The translations under genes were made by a program, and so were the position numbers. Below are positions 55,640 to 64,000 of a stretch of DNA of 64,000 bases, in pieces. Under the pieces are notes generated by a model that saw only the letters and a list, made by a program, of their open reading frames with translations, was not told the DNA's origin and made no database searches. Numbering within the stretch: position 1 is the stretch's first letter; each line of letters opens with the position of its first letter. The stretch is from contig NC_064034.1 of the NCBI RefSeq assembly GCF_932526225.1, positions 13,838,887 to 13,902,886 on the forward strand, given 5' to 3'. The stretch comes from Nematostella vectensis. Lineage: Eukaryota; Cnidaria; Anthozoa; Actiniaria; Edwardsiidae.

Positions 55640-56481
55640 TACGCCGCGGCCACTGCGAGTGCCGACAACCCCGCCTTGAGGGCGGTGTGGTCACTTTTTT
55701 CGCCCGGCCCGGGTGCGCTTGCCGTTCCGGCGGCTGTCATTCTACGCGCAGCATGCATACATGGAGATGGGGCAGGCGCCGCCCCCTCTGCGTGCACTTT
55801 CGCAAGTGCGAAAGCCTTGCTTCGCACCTCGCGTTCGATCCTCGGATCAGTCACGTGTTGCACCCTAGGATGCCCACCGGCCATGTTATGAGCACCGACT
55901 GGCTTTGTCTCGGTGTTGATCGCGTTTGCGCCGGGGATCATGGAGTCTGTGACTTTCTGCAGTTTATTGTTGTAGCCCACGACGCTTTGCGTGTTTATCA
56001 CCAGATCGCTCGGCATCAGCCATACTCCTGGTGCGACCGCAAGACTCAGTCTCACCTTGGCCTCCTGCACGGCTAACTGGTACCTTTGCACGCTTTGAGC
56101 GATGTCGTTTTCTATGATCGCGTCTTCAAGCAGCTTCGTGAACACCGCCTGCGCCTCCATGGCCGGCCCACCGGTCCCCGCGATAGAGGAACGGACGTTT
56201 ACCTGCGCGCCAAGCACTGCGTAGACGTACGCCTCGACCGAACGATCGAGTCTTCCTAGCCCTGCTTTTGTCAGCCCATCACCTTTGGGAGGCGCAAAAC
56301 GGTTATATTGCACGCCCCCGTGGTCGTCGTTGCGTATGAAACCCACCTGCTTCCCACTATTGTACGTCCCACCTTCGTCGCTAAACATATTGAGGTGGCT
56401 CGGGTACTCGTCCGCCGCCGTGTCGTAGCCACGGATCACGTGCACATTGCGATACCCCTGTCGCGACGGCTTTTTTGCCAA
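55624..56481 (-). CDS. 285-residue virus-element protein, intact, unknown (minor capsid candidate)
   Basis: ATG at 56,481 gives MAKKPSRQGYRNVHVIRGYD, then YPSHLNMFSDEGGTYNSGKQ, VQYNRFAPPKGDGL, VEAYVYAVLGAQVNVRSSI and LSLAVAPGVWLMPSDLVIN. The C-terminus is Ala/Pro-rich and ends in a short hydrophobic helix (ALAVAAAYYLF). No enzyme motif is visible. It is the only large intact frame of the block apart from the ATPase. A minor capsid or penton-type role is conceivable by exclusion and position; I cannot support it from sequence. It overlaps the convergent plus-strand gene by 16 bp. Confidence 0.55.
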   Translation of the reverse strand: MAKKPSRQGYRNVHVIRGYDTAADEYPSHLNMFSDEGGTYNSGKQVGFIRNDDHGGVQYNRFAPPKGDGLTKAGLGRLDRSVEAYVYAVLGAQVNVRSSIAGTGGPAMEAQAVFTKLLEDAIIENDIAQSVQRYQLAVQEAKVRLSLAVAPGVWLMPSDLVINTQSVVGYNNKLQKVTDSMIPGANAINTETKPVGAHNMAGGHPRVQHVTDPRIEREVRSKAFALAKVHAEGAAPAPSPCMHAARRMTAAGTASAPGPGEKSDHTALKAGLSALAVAAAYYLFR

Positions 56482-56885
56482 GTTCGTTCCTTACTGTTCC
56501 CCATTGGCTATTTTTCTCGCGAGTGAAACGTTGTAGAAAGATTGTAGTTATCCTCATACATCTCCCATCAACAAAATATATCGTTTGAAAGCTATATACG
56601 CGTGTGTGCAAGAATAGAAGAGGCTATTATCGGAACGAGGTTGGGACGTCTGATTTGTTTCTGCCACTAGACACTCATGAAGGGGTAGTGACCTCGGAAT
56701 GAGTTTGCCCCACAAAAATAGTGGCTCGCAAAATAAGAGGCCGGAACTCTTAATCCCCCTTAATACAAAATCTTTATATAGACGTCGCAGGCTCACAAGG
56801 AAATGATATCGGCGAAAAGAAACTAACCAGCACTGCCATGACAGGTAAGGCTACGCTAACATGACATAACATAACATTTTTATCT
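56482..56885. other. Right flank of the virus-like element
   Basis: Transition from GC-rich to AT-rich DNA. No terminal inverted repeat matching the left side near 48,130 could be recognised. Confidence 0.35.
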
Positions 56886-56889
56886 ATAT

Positions 56890-57245
56890 AAAAGACCATA
56901 ATACCATAATCATTATCACCACCATTATCATCACCATCACTATCATCACCACAAGAATCACCACCACCCATCATCATCATCACCACCCATCATCATCAAC
57001 ACCATCATTGTCACCACCGTCATCATCACCATCATCATCATCATATATCATCATCACCACCATCATTATCACAATCTACATCAACACCACCATCACCATC
57101 ATCACCCACCATCATCATTAATACCACCACCATAATAACCATCATCACCCACCATATCATTATCATCACCACCACCACCCGCCACAATCACTACCCATCA
57201 CCATCTCACCATCATAATCCATCATTATTACCACCCCATCATCAT
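56890..57245. repeat. CAT/CAC microsatellite
   Basis: A mixture of ATC and ACC trinucleotides with interruptions over about 350 bp. Confidence 0.95.
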
Positions 57246-57920
57246 CACCATTGAGGAGGGCCTCAATTTTTGATACAGGTTTTAGAGGAGGGCTTTATTT
57301 TTTGAACAGGTATTCTGATCAATTTCCGAGCCTCCTAAAAGTCTGGAATTTTTAAGATTTTCCTGGGGAGAACCCCAGACCCCCAACAAAATAAATAAAT
57401 TAATGTGATGCACATTCTGCTTGCACTTTCATTAGTTTCGTTTGGCTTGTGTTGAAAATGATTATCCTCTAAAGTGTGACCTCTACTTTTTTCATCTCTT
57501 GCAGTTTTGGTTTTATAACTTCCTTCAATGAATTTACGAATTTTAATTCATGTCCACCCCTCTACTAACTTTTCAGATTGGTGGTAATGGTGGTACATAT
57601 TCTAATAAGATTTCAGTTGGGAAGGAGCTAATACAATATTATTTACACCCCTGAAAAATGGGCTCGAAATCAACTTTTCTCCGGTTTGGTGGTGTTTAAG
57701 GCCTGCTCCGCCGCCCCTTTATGGGAATGTCATCCCCCCCCACACACACACAATAATTTTAGTTCTGTTTTTTTTATCTGGTGGAGGGCCTTAATTTTTG
57801 GACAGTACACGGGACGCTAGCCAGTCTATTTCCCGTGCAGTTCGGCAACCATGGACAGCTGTTTTGTCCTTATTAGGACTTGTCAGCATGGCATAGCCGG
57901 TTTGCCTCAGTTAAACTTTA
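57246..57920. other. Spacer
   Basis: Contains GAGGAGGGC-CT-TTTTTTGA-like degenerate repeats at 57,252-57,320 and again near 57,782. No gene was recognised. Confidence 0.35.
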
Positions 57921-57924
57921 TCGG

Positions 57925-58112
57925 CAATAAACTGCAGGGCGACTTCGACTCGAACGAAGTGCTTTAAACAACAGTTTAGCTCTATGAGGGGTCTAATGCT
58001 GCGATGGCATCACGCTCACCCGGTCGCAGCTCTAGATCCCACATGGATCTAAGCTGTGGTTAAAAGCAATTCATTCGAGTCGAAGTTACCTTGCAGTTTA
58101 TTGCCGATGAAG
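57925..58112. mobile_element. Short inverted-repeat element (MITE)
   Basis: CGGCAATAAACTGCAGGGCG at the left and TTGCAGTTTATTGCCG at the right, with CTTCGACTCGAACGAA and TTCATTCGAGTCGAAG inside, form arms of about 45 bp around a 90-bp core. Confidence 0.55.
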
Positions 58113-58559
58113 GGTAGGGTCGCAATTTTTGAACCGGTAAAAAATTCAACTTAGCATCCAACCCCCCCCCCCCCCGATAAATAATGACCTTTTCCTTAGG
58201 TCGTTCAATGGATAAGTAACATCTGAGTGAGTACAATTGTGTTTATTAGGTTAAGTTTTAGGTAAAGGAAGTGGAAGGTTTTACAAATGTTTTTCCACCT
58301 CCCTGACTCAAATCTGACCTTTTAGCGGATCACACTTTGTGCATGGCAAACTGTCTACAGTGAGATGGCTTGACTGAGAGATATGTCCACCTGAGTTGCA
58401 TTAAGAGAATACTGGCAGAGGGTTAATTCGGAAATTGCAGTTCTTCGGGTTTTAGGATTCCCGAATTAACACACTATAGAGCTTACTAACTGGCTAGGAG
58501 AAAACTTGTGTCGTAATCCTTATTGCCTGGGTACCAAGTAAATTTGCAAATCAGTGTTA

Positions 58560-59618
58560 TTAACCCATTGACTCCTGGCTATTTTTGAGCTGAATAGACA
58601 AAAAACAGACTGAAAACAGATACCTCTCCCCCTATTCTGAGTTTTATACAGCCCGTCAAAGTCAAACACAGCTGCACCTAGTCAGCGGTATCCAAGCTTT
58701 CCAACAGTGCTTTGCGGTCCCCACTTTTAATCCCTCGTCGTTGTGCTGAAGCAAACACAAGTTGATGGTTGCTTGTATTTTTCATAAAAAATACAACTAT
58801 GAGCATATTGCTTGTGTTTTTGATAAAAAATACAGCTATGAGCATATTAGGAGAGTGTTTAAGGACATCATGAAGTCTATTGGGGCATAATTGAGTGCTT
58901 TGCTTATGGATATTTGAAAGCAAAGGTGGATTCATGATGATTTTCTGGCTCTGCCTGGATTCTTTAGCTTTGCCTGGATGAGAAAATAATTTTCTAATGA
59001 ATCACCACAGCTCTCCTAAATGCTGTCTTTTCTGAAACCAAATTGATTCCAAAATTGTTTACACTACTATTCTGGGTCTGTATGACCTGGAATTGATTTG
59101 TTTGGCTTTGGGGTGAAAAGACTTACAAAAAACTGTCTGACTTTGGGGAGAAGAGTGTTGACTGTCCCTCCCCTCGTGATTTTTTTCCCTGGATCTTTGC
59201 TTTGCTTTGCAATCCGTAAAGGCATCTAAGTGGTTTTACAAGGCTTCAAGGAGTGGACATTGTGTTTTGAGGCCATGGAAACAAACCTGAAGGATCAGAA
59301 AAAAGGTTTCTATTTGTGTCTTGAGCTGTGTTTGCTGATCTCTCTCCCTTGTGTGGTATTTTGAGCGTTTTATTGAGAGGGGTGATTCTGCATTTCTTTC
59401 CTTGTTCGATTTGAAATTTGTCAAAGAACCTATGCTATTATTTGGCTTAAGAGTAGTTGCCAACACCTTGGTTGGATGCATATCTTCAAGACCATTTATC
59501 CCTTAGACTGATGCCTGAGTATCTTCATCTTGTAATGTTTATTTTGCACTTATGGGTTTTTTGGGTTGTGGGTACTTTTCAAAGCCGGTACAGGCCGGTT
59601 GAGGGGTCAATGTGTTAA
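58560..59618. mobile_element. Non-autonomous piggyBac-like element with TTAA target sites
   Basis: TTAA at 58,560-58,563 is followed by CCCATTGACTCCT. The right end AGGGGTCAATGTG is followed by TTAA at 59,615-59,618. Exact TTAA duplication and 13-bp inverted ends fit piggyBac-type insertion. A duplicated 60-bp unit lies at 58,765-58,850. Short ORFs inside (58,678-58,935 and 59,236-59,481, minus) have no transposase motif. Confidence 0.6.
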
Positions 59619-59637
59619 ACGAATTCGGGTTCAGAGA

Positions 59638-59790
59638 ACAGGCGCGTAGAGGTGTGCAGGGTGCGCGCGGGTGGCCAAAAAGTGTGTCATTTCTTATTAA
59701 GGAATCTTCTATGCTTTTTTCAAATGATACCTATGACTGTGCACCCCCCCCCCCCCCCCCATAGGCCAATCCTGGGAACGCGCCTGGAGC
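59638..59790. mobile_element. MITE with CAGGCGCGTA ends, copy 2
   Basis: CAGGCGCGTAGAGG and CCTGGGAACGCGCCTG are inverted ends. The interior matches the 44.3-kb copy (TTTCTTATTAAGGAATCTTC) and includes a poly-C run at 59,743-59,760. Confidence 0.6.
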
Positions 59791-60109
59791 ATTAGTATTT
59801 CTATCGTTTATGTGCTGTGCCAGTTAACACCTACATCGCGTGGTAACCATGATGCAACATGCGTTACTATATTTTCACAAATAAAACCTTGTTTGAAATA
59901 GCTTTATTATATTAGAGGAATTTACTTGTCCATGAACCATTAAAAATTTGACGCCGAAGGCTTTGTTACTTTTTATTGTTTTCCCCCCTAAATAGTACAA
60001 AAGAGGATGGAAGATCACAAGTCTTGTAGGGATTAAAACTACTGGGCTGTTCTAAGGGCGGTTTTGTGTGTAGCTTGTCATTGTATTACACATGATGTTT
60101 CATATATGT

Positions 60110-60415
60110 CTAGGGAATACAGTGGAAGAGTAAAAGAAAAAGCAGTCGACGGAGCAAAACTACAAAAGCTTGCCTCTCTCAAATACGAGGTATAAACACC
60201 ACCCAGCAACACTTTAAAGCTTTTGTATATGTATATTGTATTTTTTTTGCCTGTTTATTTGCTTGTTATCGCAGAACGCGAAGTTTAGACGAAGTTGATG
60301 CCGCTACGTTTGCCGAAAAATTGAGGGAAATAGACAGAAATGTCGACATCACGCAAAATGCACAGGCCTGGGAAGATAAAAATGTGATCAAGTCAAACAT
60401 TTGTATTTTGTTTTG
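60110..60415 (+). other. Possible pair of host exons
   Basis: An acceptor-like ATATATGTCTAG at about 60,113 precedes a short open piece (GRVKEKAVDGAKLQKLASLK) ending near GAG/GTATAA at 60,190. After TTATCGCAG at 60,275 the sequence can read LDEVDAATFAEKLREIDRNV and stops near 60,415. The phases do not join simply, so the model is tentative. Confidence 0.25.
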
Positions 60416-60474
60416 AATTAAAAAAAGTTGAGTCTGAAAGGAGCTTTACGTTGTTGTACTATGCTGGACCTGAT

Positions 60475-60960
60475 CGGGTTGCACGTATTAGGCCGTTTTT
60501 GGTCGGTACAGGGTTGGGTGGGATTTGTGTAACGCCTTTCTTGGTCGGTACAGGGTTGGGTGGGTTTTGTGTACAACGCCCTTTTTGGTCGGTACAGGGT
60601 TGGGTGGGTTTTGGGTTTAGTACAACGCCCTTCTTGGTCGATACAGGGCTGGATTGGTTTTGTACAACGCCCTTCTTGGTCGATACAGGGTTGGGTGGGA
60701 TTTGGTACAACGCCCTTCTTGGTCGGTACACAGGGTTGGGTGAATTTTGTGCAACGCCCTTCTTGGTCGGTACAGGGTTGGATTGGTTTTGTGTACAACG
60801 CCCTTCTTGGTCGGTACAGGGTTGGGTGGGTTTTGTACAACGCCCTTCTTGGTCGATACAGGGTTGGGTGGGTTTAGTACAACGCCCTTCTTAGTCGATA
60901 CAGGGTTGGGTGGGTTCCGGGTGTTTTATTAGGCTGTTCTTGGCCGATACAGGGCTGGAA
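60475..60960. repeat. Minisatellite of about 8 units of 60 bp
   Basis: Units read CGCCCTTCTTGGTCGGTACA and GGGTTGGGTGGGTTTTGT. The array is open in more than one frame on both strands because the units lack stops; I regard these frames as non-coding. Confidence 0.9.
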
Positions 60961-62035
60961 GGCTAAGGGTGTAGTATTATACAGTTATTAGGCGGTAGTG
61001 GGTGGGAACTCTGTGATGGAGGGCTAAGCATCTATATATTTTTTTAGTATTTACTAAACCGTTTTATACATCTATTTCAAATAAGGTTGCACTCGGAGAA
61101 TCTATGTCGTAGCCCGCAGTGCTTCATGGGTATCAAATAAATAAATATAAGTAAGCGTAAATAAAAACAAACACAGGTTAGAAGGCTTTAACATTCTTGT
61201 TTATGTCCCTCAAACGTTCACACGGCTTTCAGAGACCAGGATTTAGCCATTTATCGTTACCTTAAAAGCCCCCGGTCAAAGAAGCCGCTTCAGCATTACT
61301 GGAACTGCCACACTCGAGTGAACACTGCCAACATCTTAGGAGATGTTGGCCAACTACTTTTTACGCGCCCCATCCCAACCCCAGCCCTTTCAGATGGAAT
61401 TTGGCTATACTTTCCCCTTTACCCTCATCGTCTTGTGAATTACTGCCCCTTTTAGTTATCCGTTGTTAAAACTTAACGCATTGCAAAGCAGGGTAAAGCA
61501 TTTCACCCATGGTAAAAGTTTCAGTTACAAACGACAACAAAATAAGGCCTTGAGAAAAAGCCAGGTTAGCTGTACGAAACAACTGCGCTTAGTCAAACAA
61601 CTTATCAAAAAGCTGTAGAGCCATTTTTGTTCTTCTTTATTCTATGATACTCATCTATAAATATCGTGAAGGTTTTATTATTAGCAAGGATGGGTACAGG
61701 GCGGTGGATTGGTTTGATACCCAGCGAACTTTTGGGGGTCATGTCTTCTTTTTCCTTGCTACGTATAACATAATATTAACATAATAAAACTTTTGGGGTA
61801 GCAGTTACTTGACAGACAGTTATTGTATTAAGTGTTTCCCTATGCTAAGACTTGACACCTTCTGTACTTGACTAAAACCTGCTCTCGAGAATCTCGAGAA
61901 TTGAAACAATCGATCGATAGGGTTTCGAGACAAGAGAAAGGGTAATAATGGTAATAAGGGTAAGATAAGCCAAAATATAAAATAAAATCGTTGTTATGCT
62001 AAGGTTAGGAACATGTGATAAAAAAAAAAAGAATG
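60961..62035. other. Spacer
   Basis: No coding sense was recognised. Small dyads such as CCAACATCT-TAGG-AGATGTTGG (61,329-61,350) are present. Confidence 0.35.
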
Positions 62036-62044
62036 CATACTTCA

Positions 62045-62275
62045 CATAAAAATTTGCCCTCAGCTGTGGTCAATCTCTTCTTTGTCTCTTTTTGAAATTC
62101 CTTTTTTTCCTTACTAGAAGATAGTTTGTCCTTTGTTTCTGTACGAAAAATAATCCATGTTTCACATTTAAAAAATGAAATCATCTGTGCTCAATATCTC
62201 TTTTGTCCCTTTTTGAAGATGTTCTCTTTTTGTTACTAGAAGTTGGTTTGTCCTTTGTTTTTGTAGACTTCTTAT
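62045..62275 (-). repeat. Duplicated tail segment next to NKAPD1 last exon
   Basis: 62,045-62,130 resembles 62,180-62,265 (CTCTTTTTGTTACTAGAAG and TTGTCCTTTGTTTTTGTA). The outer copy lies beyond the stop codon and may be a duplicated exon end. Confidence 0.5.
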
Positions 62276-63851
62276 GTGATATGGTCATCCTTTTTCTTCT
62301 TTCTCTACTTGAACAACTACCTGTGTCGGAATCTTTAACAGTTCTTTCCTTTTTTCTTTTTTCAGTCTTGCTTTTCCTTGAAGTTTTATCCTTTTTTCTC
62401 TTTTTTCTTTTTCTCTTTTCTTGATTTAATTTTGTCTCTGAGTCTGAGCTTTGCACAGTTCTGATCTTTTTACTTTTCCTTTTCCTTTCATCCTTACTGG
62501 AAGATTTTTTTTCTATTAGTTAAGAAAAGTAAAGGCATTTTATAGATTAGTATAGCAAAGATTTCATGATTTAACCTGCTTGCAATTACTTTACAAATGG
62601 TATCTAATATAAAAGACATACAGTAAATTATTTGGAGGCCGATATTAAGATTTTGTTATTCACTACTTTTTTCAGAGGTTTTAGTGTTTCTTGTGTCTCT
62701 ACTTTCTGTAGGGAGAAGGAACAGAAAGTTGTGCAAAGGAAAGAAGTTATAGGAATAGGGATTGATAGAGGGAAGTTGATTGGGTGTATATCCGCCCCAT
62801 TTTTTAGTAAAAAAGTGAATGACAGCTGCTTTGTATGATATTACATTATCAAACCTCATACTAAACCCAGTTTAATCTTTAATTCACCAGTGTAAGTTAC
62901 CGTTTCTTTGAAGTCTTCTTTTTCTTTTTCTTCTCATCTTCAGAGTCATCATCAGAGTCAGTAAAACCTGAGGCAAACTCCTCAGGGTAAAGCTCTTTGT
63001 AGCCACTGTGACCCCATCTGAATAACAACATATTACAATACAACTACACTTGTAAATCGCAAGCTCTGATTGGTGTATCAAGACACGCTTGATGTCAGCA
63101 TGTGCATGCAAATTGGAATCCTCCTGGTTATGATGCTGTTTCAGTCAAAACTGTGATGCTGCCAAGTTATATTCAGGGCTTCTGGAATTACGCGCTTGTG
63201 CGGAAGCGCGTAATTTAGCTTTTTCCGCGTAATCCACAAATTTCCGCGTAATCCCGCGTAATTTGGCTAAATTTTGAAAGACAAAACATTTAATTGCACA
63301 GCTGATGTGTTCTTTTAGGGTTGTTACCTCTATTTCTCGTGTAAAATGAGAGATATTCTTATTTCGTGCTTTTCTTCGGTACAAAATGTTGTTTGGGCGT
63401 AACAGTTGATATTCCGCGTAATTTAGCGCGTAATGATTGATTTTCCGCGTAATTTAGCCAAGAATCCGAGTTTTTTTCCGCGTAATTCCAGAAGCCCTAT
63501 TTCACTAGACTTTGTCTTTGGTCATTGTAGTGCTGTTGCACTATATAATCAAGGAGTTTCATGGCTAATTAAGTATTTTACTCCTTTCCAAATAATAGTC
63601 TGTGTGCATTGTGAATAGTAAACGCATTGCATATTGTTTTACCATTGTGAAAAAGTGTTTAAATTAATATTAAAAACAGTGCAAAAAAGGGCAAGTCTAC
63701 TTCTTTATAAGACAAGACAAGGTACAGTTCCTACTGTAGAATTAAATCTTACCTATCAGTACAGGAGCTTTCAAATTCAGTTAACTGCTTCACCCAGTAT
63801 GTGTTCCTCTCACCAGAATCTGAAGGTTCATCACTGTGCAACCTTCCTCTT
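62181..63851 (-). CDS. NKAPD1: NKAPD1 orthologue, partial (5' exons lie beyond the window)
   Basis: Exon 63,753-63,851 (99 nt) encodes RRGRLHSDEPSDSGERNTYW and ends CTDR at a GTAAGA donor, with a phase-2 acceptor. Exon 62,901-63,017 (117 nt) continues in matching phase with WGHSGYKELYPEEF, the signature of NKAP domain-containing protein 1, then an acidic stretch and KKKKKKTSKK before GTAACT. A further Lys/Arg/Ser-rich exon at about 62,181-62,517 (SSSKDERKRKSKK, ending DIEHR and TGA) fits the basic tail of the protein. Its acceptor phase does not match the 62,901 donor, so a small exon may lie between or the acceptor is misplaced. Likely nuclear; specific function is poorly defined in general. 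The most reliable resident gene here. Confidence 0.8.
62518..62900. other. NKAPD1 intron region
   Basis: An AT-rich interval between the Lys-rich exon and the WGHSGYKELYPEEF exon. A small missing exon would have to be here; none is obvious. Confidence 0.4.
63174..63499. mobile_element. MITE within an NKAPD1 intron
   Basis: AGGGCTTCTGGAATTACGCG at 63,174-63,193 and its complement at 63,480-63,499 are perfect inverted ends. The interior repeats TTCCGCGTAATT several times. It lies between two NKAPD1 exons. Confidence 0.75.
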
Positions 63852-64000
63852 CTACAGACGATCAAAACAAGACAAATTAAGCAATGATATCAATGTATCA
63901 AGTTTCATGATAATTTATCTTTATTTTATTCTATAAGAAATTTTATACGCTATGCTATAAAAAAAACTATGCCGAAAATATTTTCCCTCACTTTTCTCTG

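Larger units (their letters stand above)
48133..56481. mobile_element. Decayed capsid-encoding virus-like element (Polinton/adintovirus-like)
   Basis: A GC-rich block with compact genes, in contrast to the AT-rich flanks. From left to right: integrase, small membrane protein, coiled-coil membrane protein, small membrane protein, 212-residue unknown, packaging ATPase and capsid-like gene, all on the minus strand; then a plus-strand membrane-active protein and a minus-strand 285-residue protein that converge. The 52,971-54,730 stretch inside it is later insertions. Integrase plus A32-like ATPase plus capsid gene is the diagnostic set of Polinton-type proviruses. Most genes have frameshifts or stops. 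No protein-primed polymerase B, no adenovirus-type protease and no terminal inverted repeats were found, so the ends are uncertain. Confidence 0.75.

Noticed and set aside
50995-55875. CACCCTAGGGTG-type sequence near 51,000 and 55,860
   Set aside because: A short palindrome that falls inside two coding frames (LHPRV and GHPRV). Coincidence is likely, since orientation and spacing do not agree.
58678-59481. ORFs inside the TTAA-flanked element as a piggyBac transposase
   Set aside because: They are too short and show none of the expected catalytic motifs.
60418-60932. Long frames across the 60-bp minisatellite on both strands
   Set aside because: They exist only because the repeat unit lacks stops; the peptides are repeat artefacts.
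1-64000. tRNA or rRNA genes
   Set aside because: No cloverleaf B-box pattern or rRNA core sequence was noticed on reading. A covariance search could still find one.

Overview
The window looks like nuclear DNA of an invertebrate animal, most likely a cnidarian such as a sea anemone or coral. The background is AT-rich, coding pieces are broken by introns with GT/AG borders, and most of the sequence is transposable-element debris. The species call rests on remembered resemblance of the element families and is not certain. The only clear resident gene is an NKAPD1 orthologue on the minus strand at the right edge (about 62.2-63.9 kb, continuing beyond the window).

Layout. 0-5 kb: an unidentified broken coding piece, then a DIRS-like reverse transcriptase/RNase H remnant. 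5-35 kb: several copies of one large repeat (here called family F; ends carry AGCGGAGCCAG) in both orientations. They surround two near-identical PC-esterase-like pseudogenes, a glycosyltransferase-like gene whose intron is mostly a 34-bp minisatellite, and an RPA-like OB-fold pseudogene. From 20 to 32 kb the elements are nested: a reverse F copy is split by a CR1/L2-type LINE, the LINE is split by a Penelope fragment plus a hAT element, and a Tc1/IS630-like transposon sits at the F terminus. 35-48 kb: a repeat family in direct and inverted copies, a perfect 411-bp tandem duplication, an element with terminal inverted repeats of nearly 300 bp, MITEs and minisatellites.

48.1-56.5 kb is the most notable region. 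It is a GC-rich block with a virus-like gene set: a retroviral-type integrase, small membrane proteins, an A32-like packaging ATPase, a broken major-capsid-like gene, a membrane-active virion-like protein and a 285-residue unknown protein. This fits a decayed Polinton/adintovirus-like provirus. No DNA polymerase B or protease is visible. The block is interrupted by a 5'-truncated Penelope-like element that still carries its GIY-YIG domain and a well-formed hammerhead ribozyme, and by a 605-bp segment that also occurs inverted 17 kb away with no length difference.

56.5-64 kb: a CAT/CAC microsatellite, a non-autonomous element with TTAA target sites, small MITEs, a roughly 60-bp minisatellite and the NKAPD1 exons. 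Most genes here are pseudogenes. Functional interplay is only meaningful inside the viral block, where integration, packaging and capsid functions are co-oriented, and in the NKAPD1 locus.
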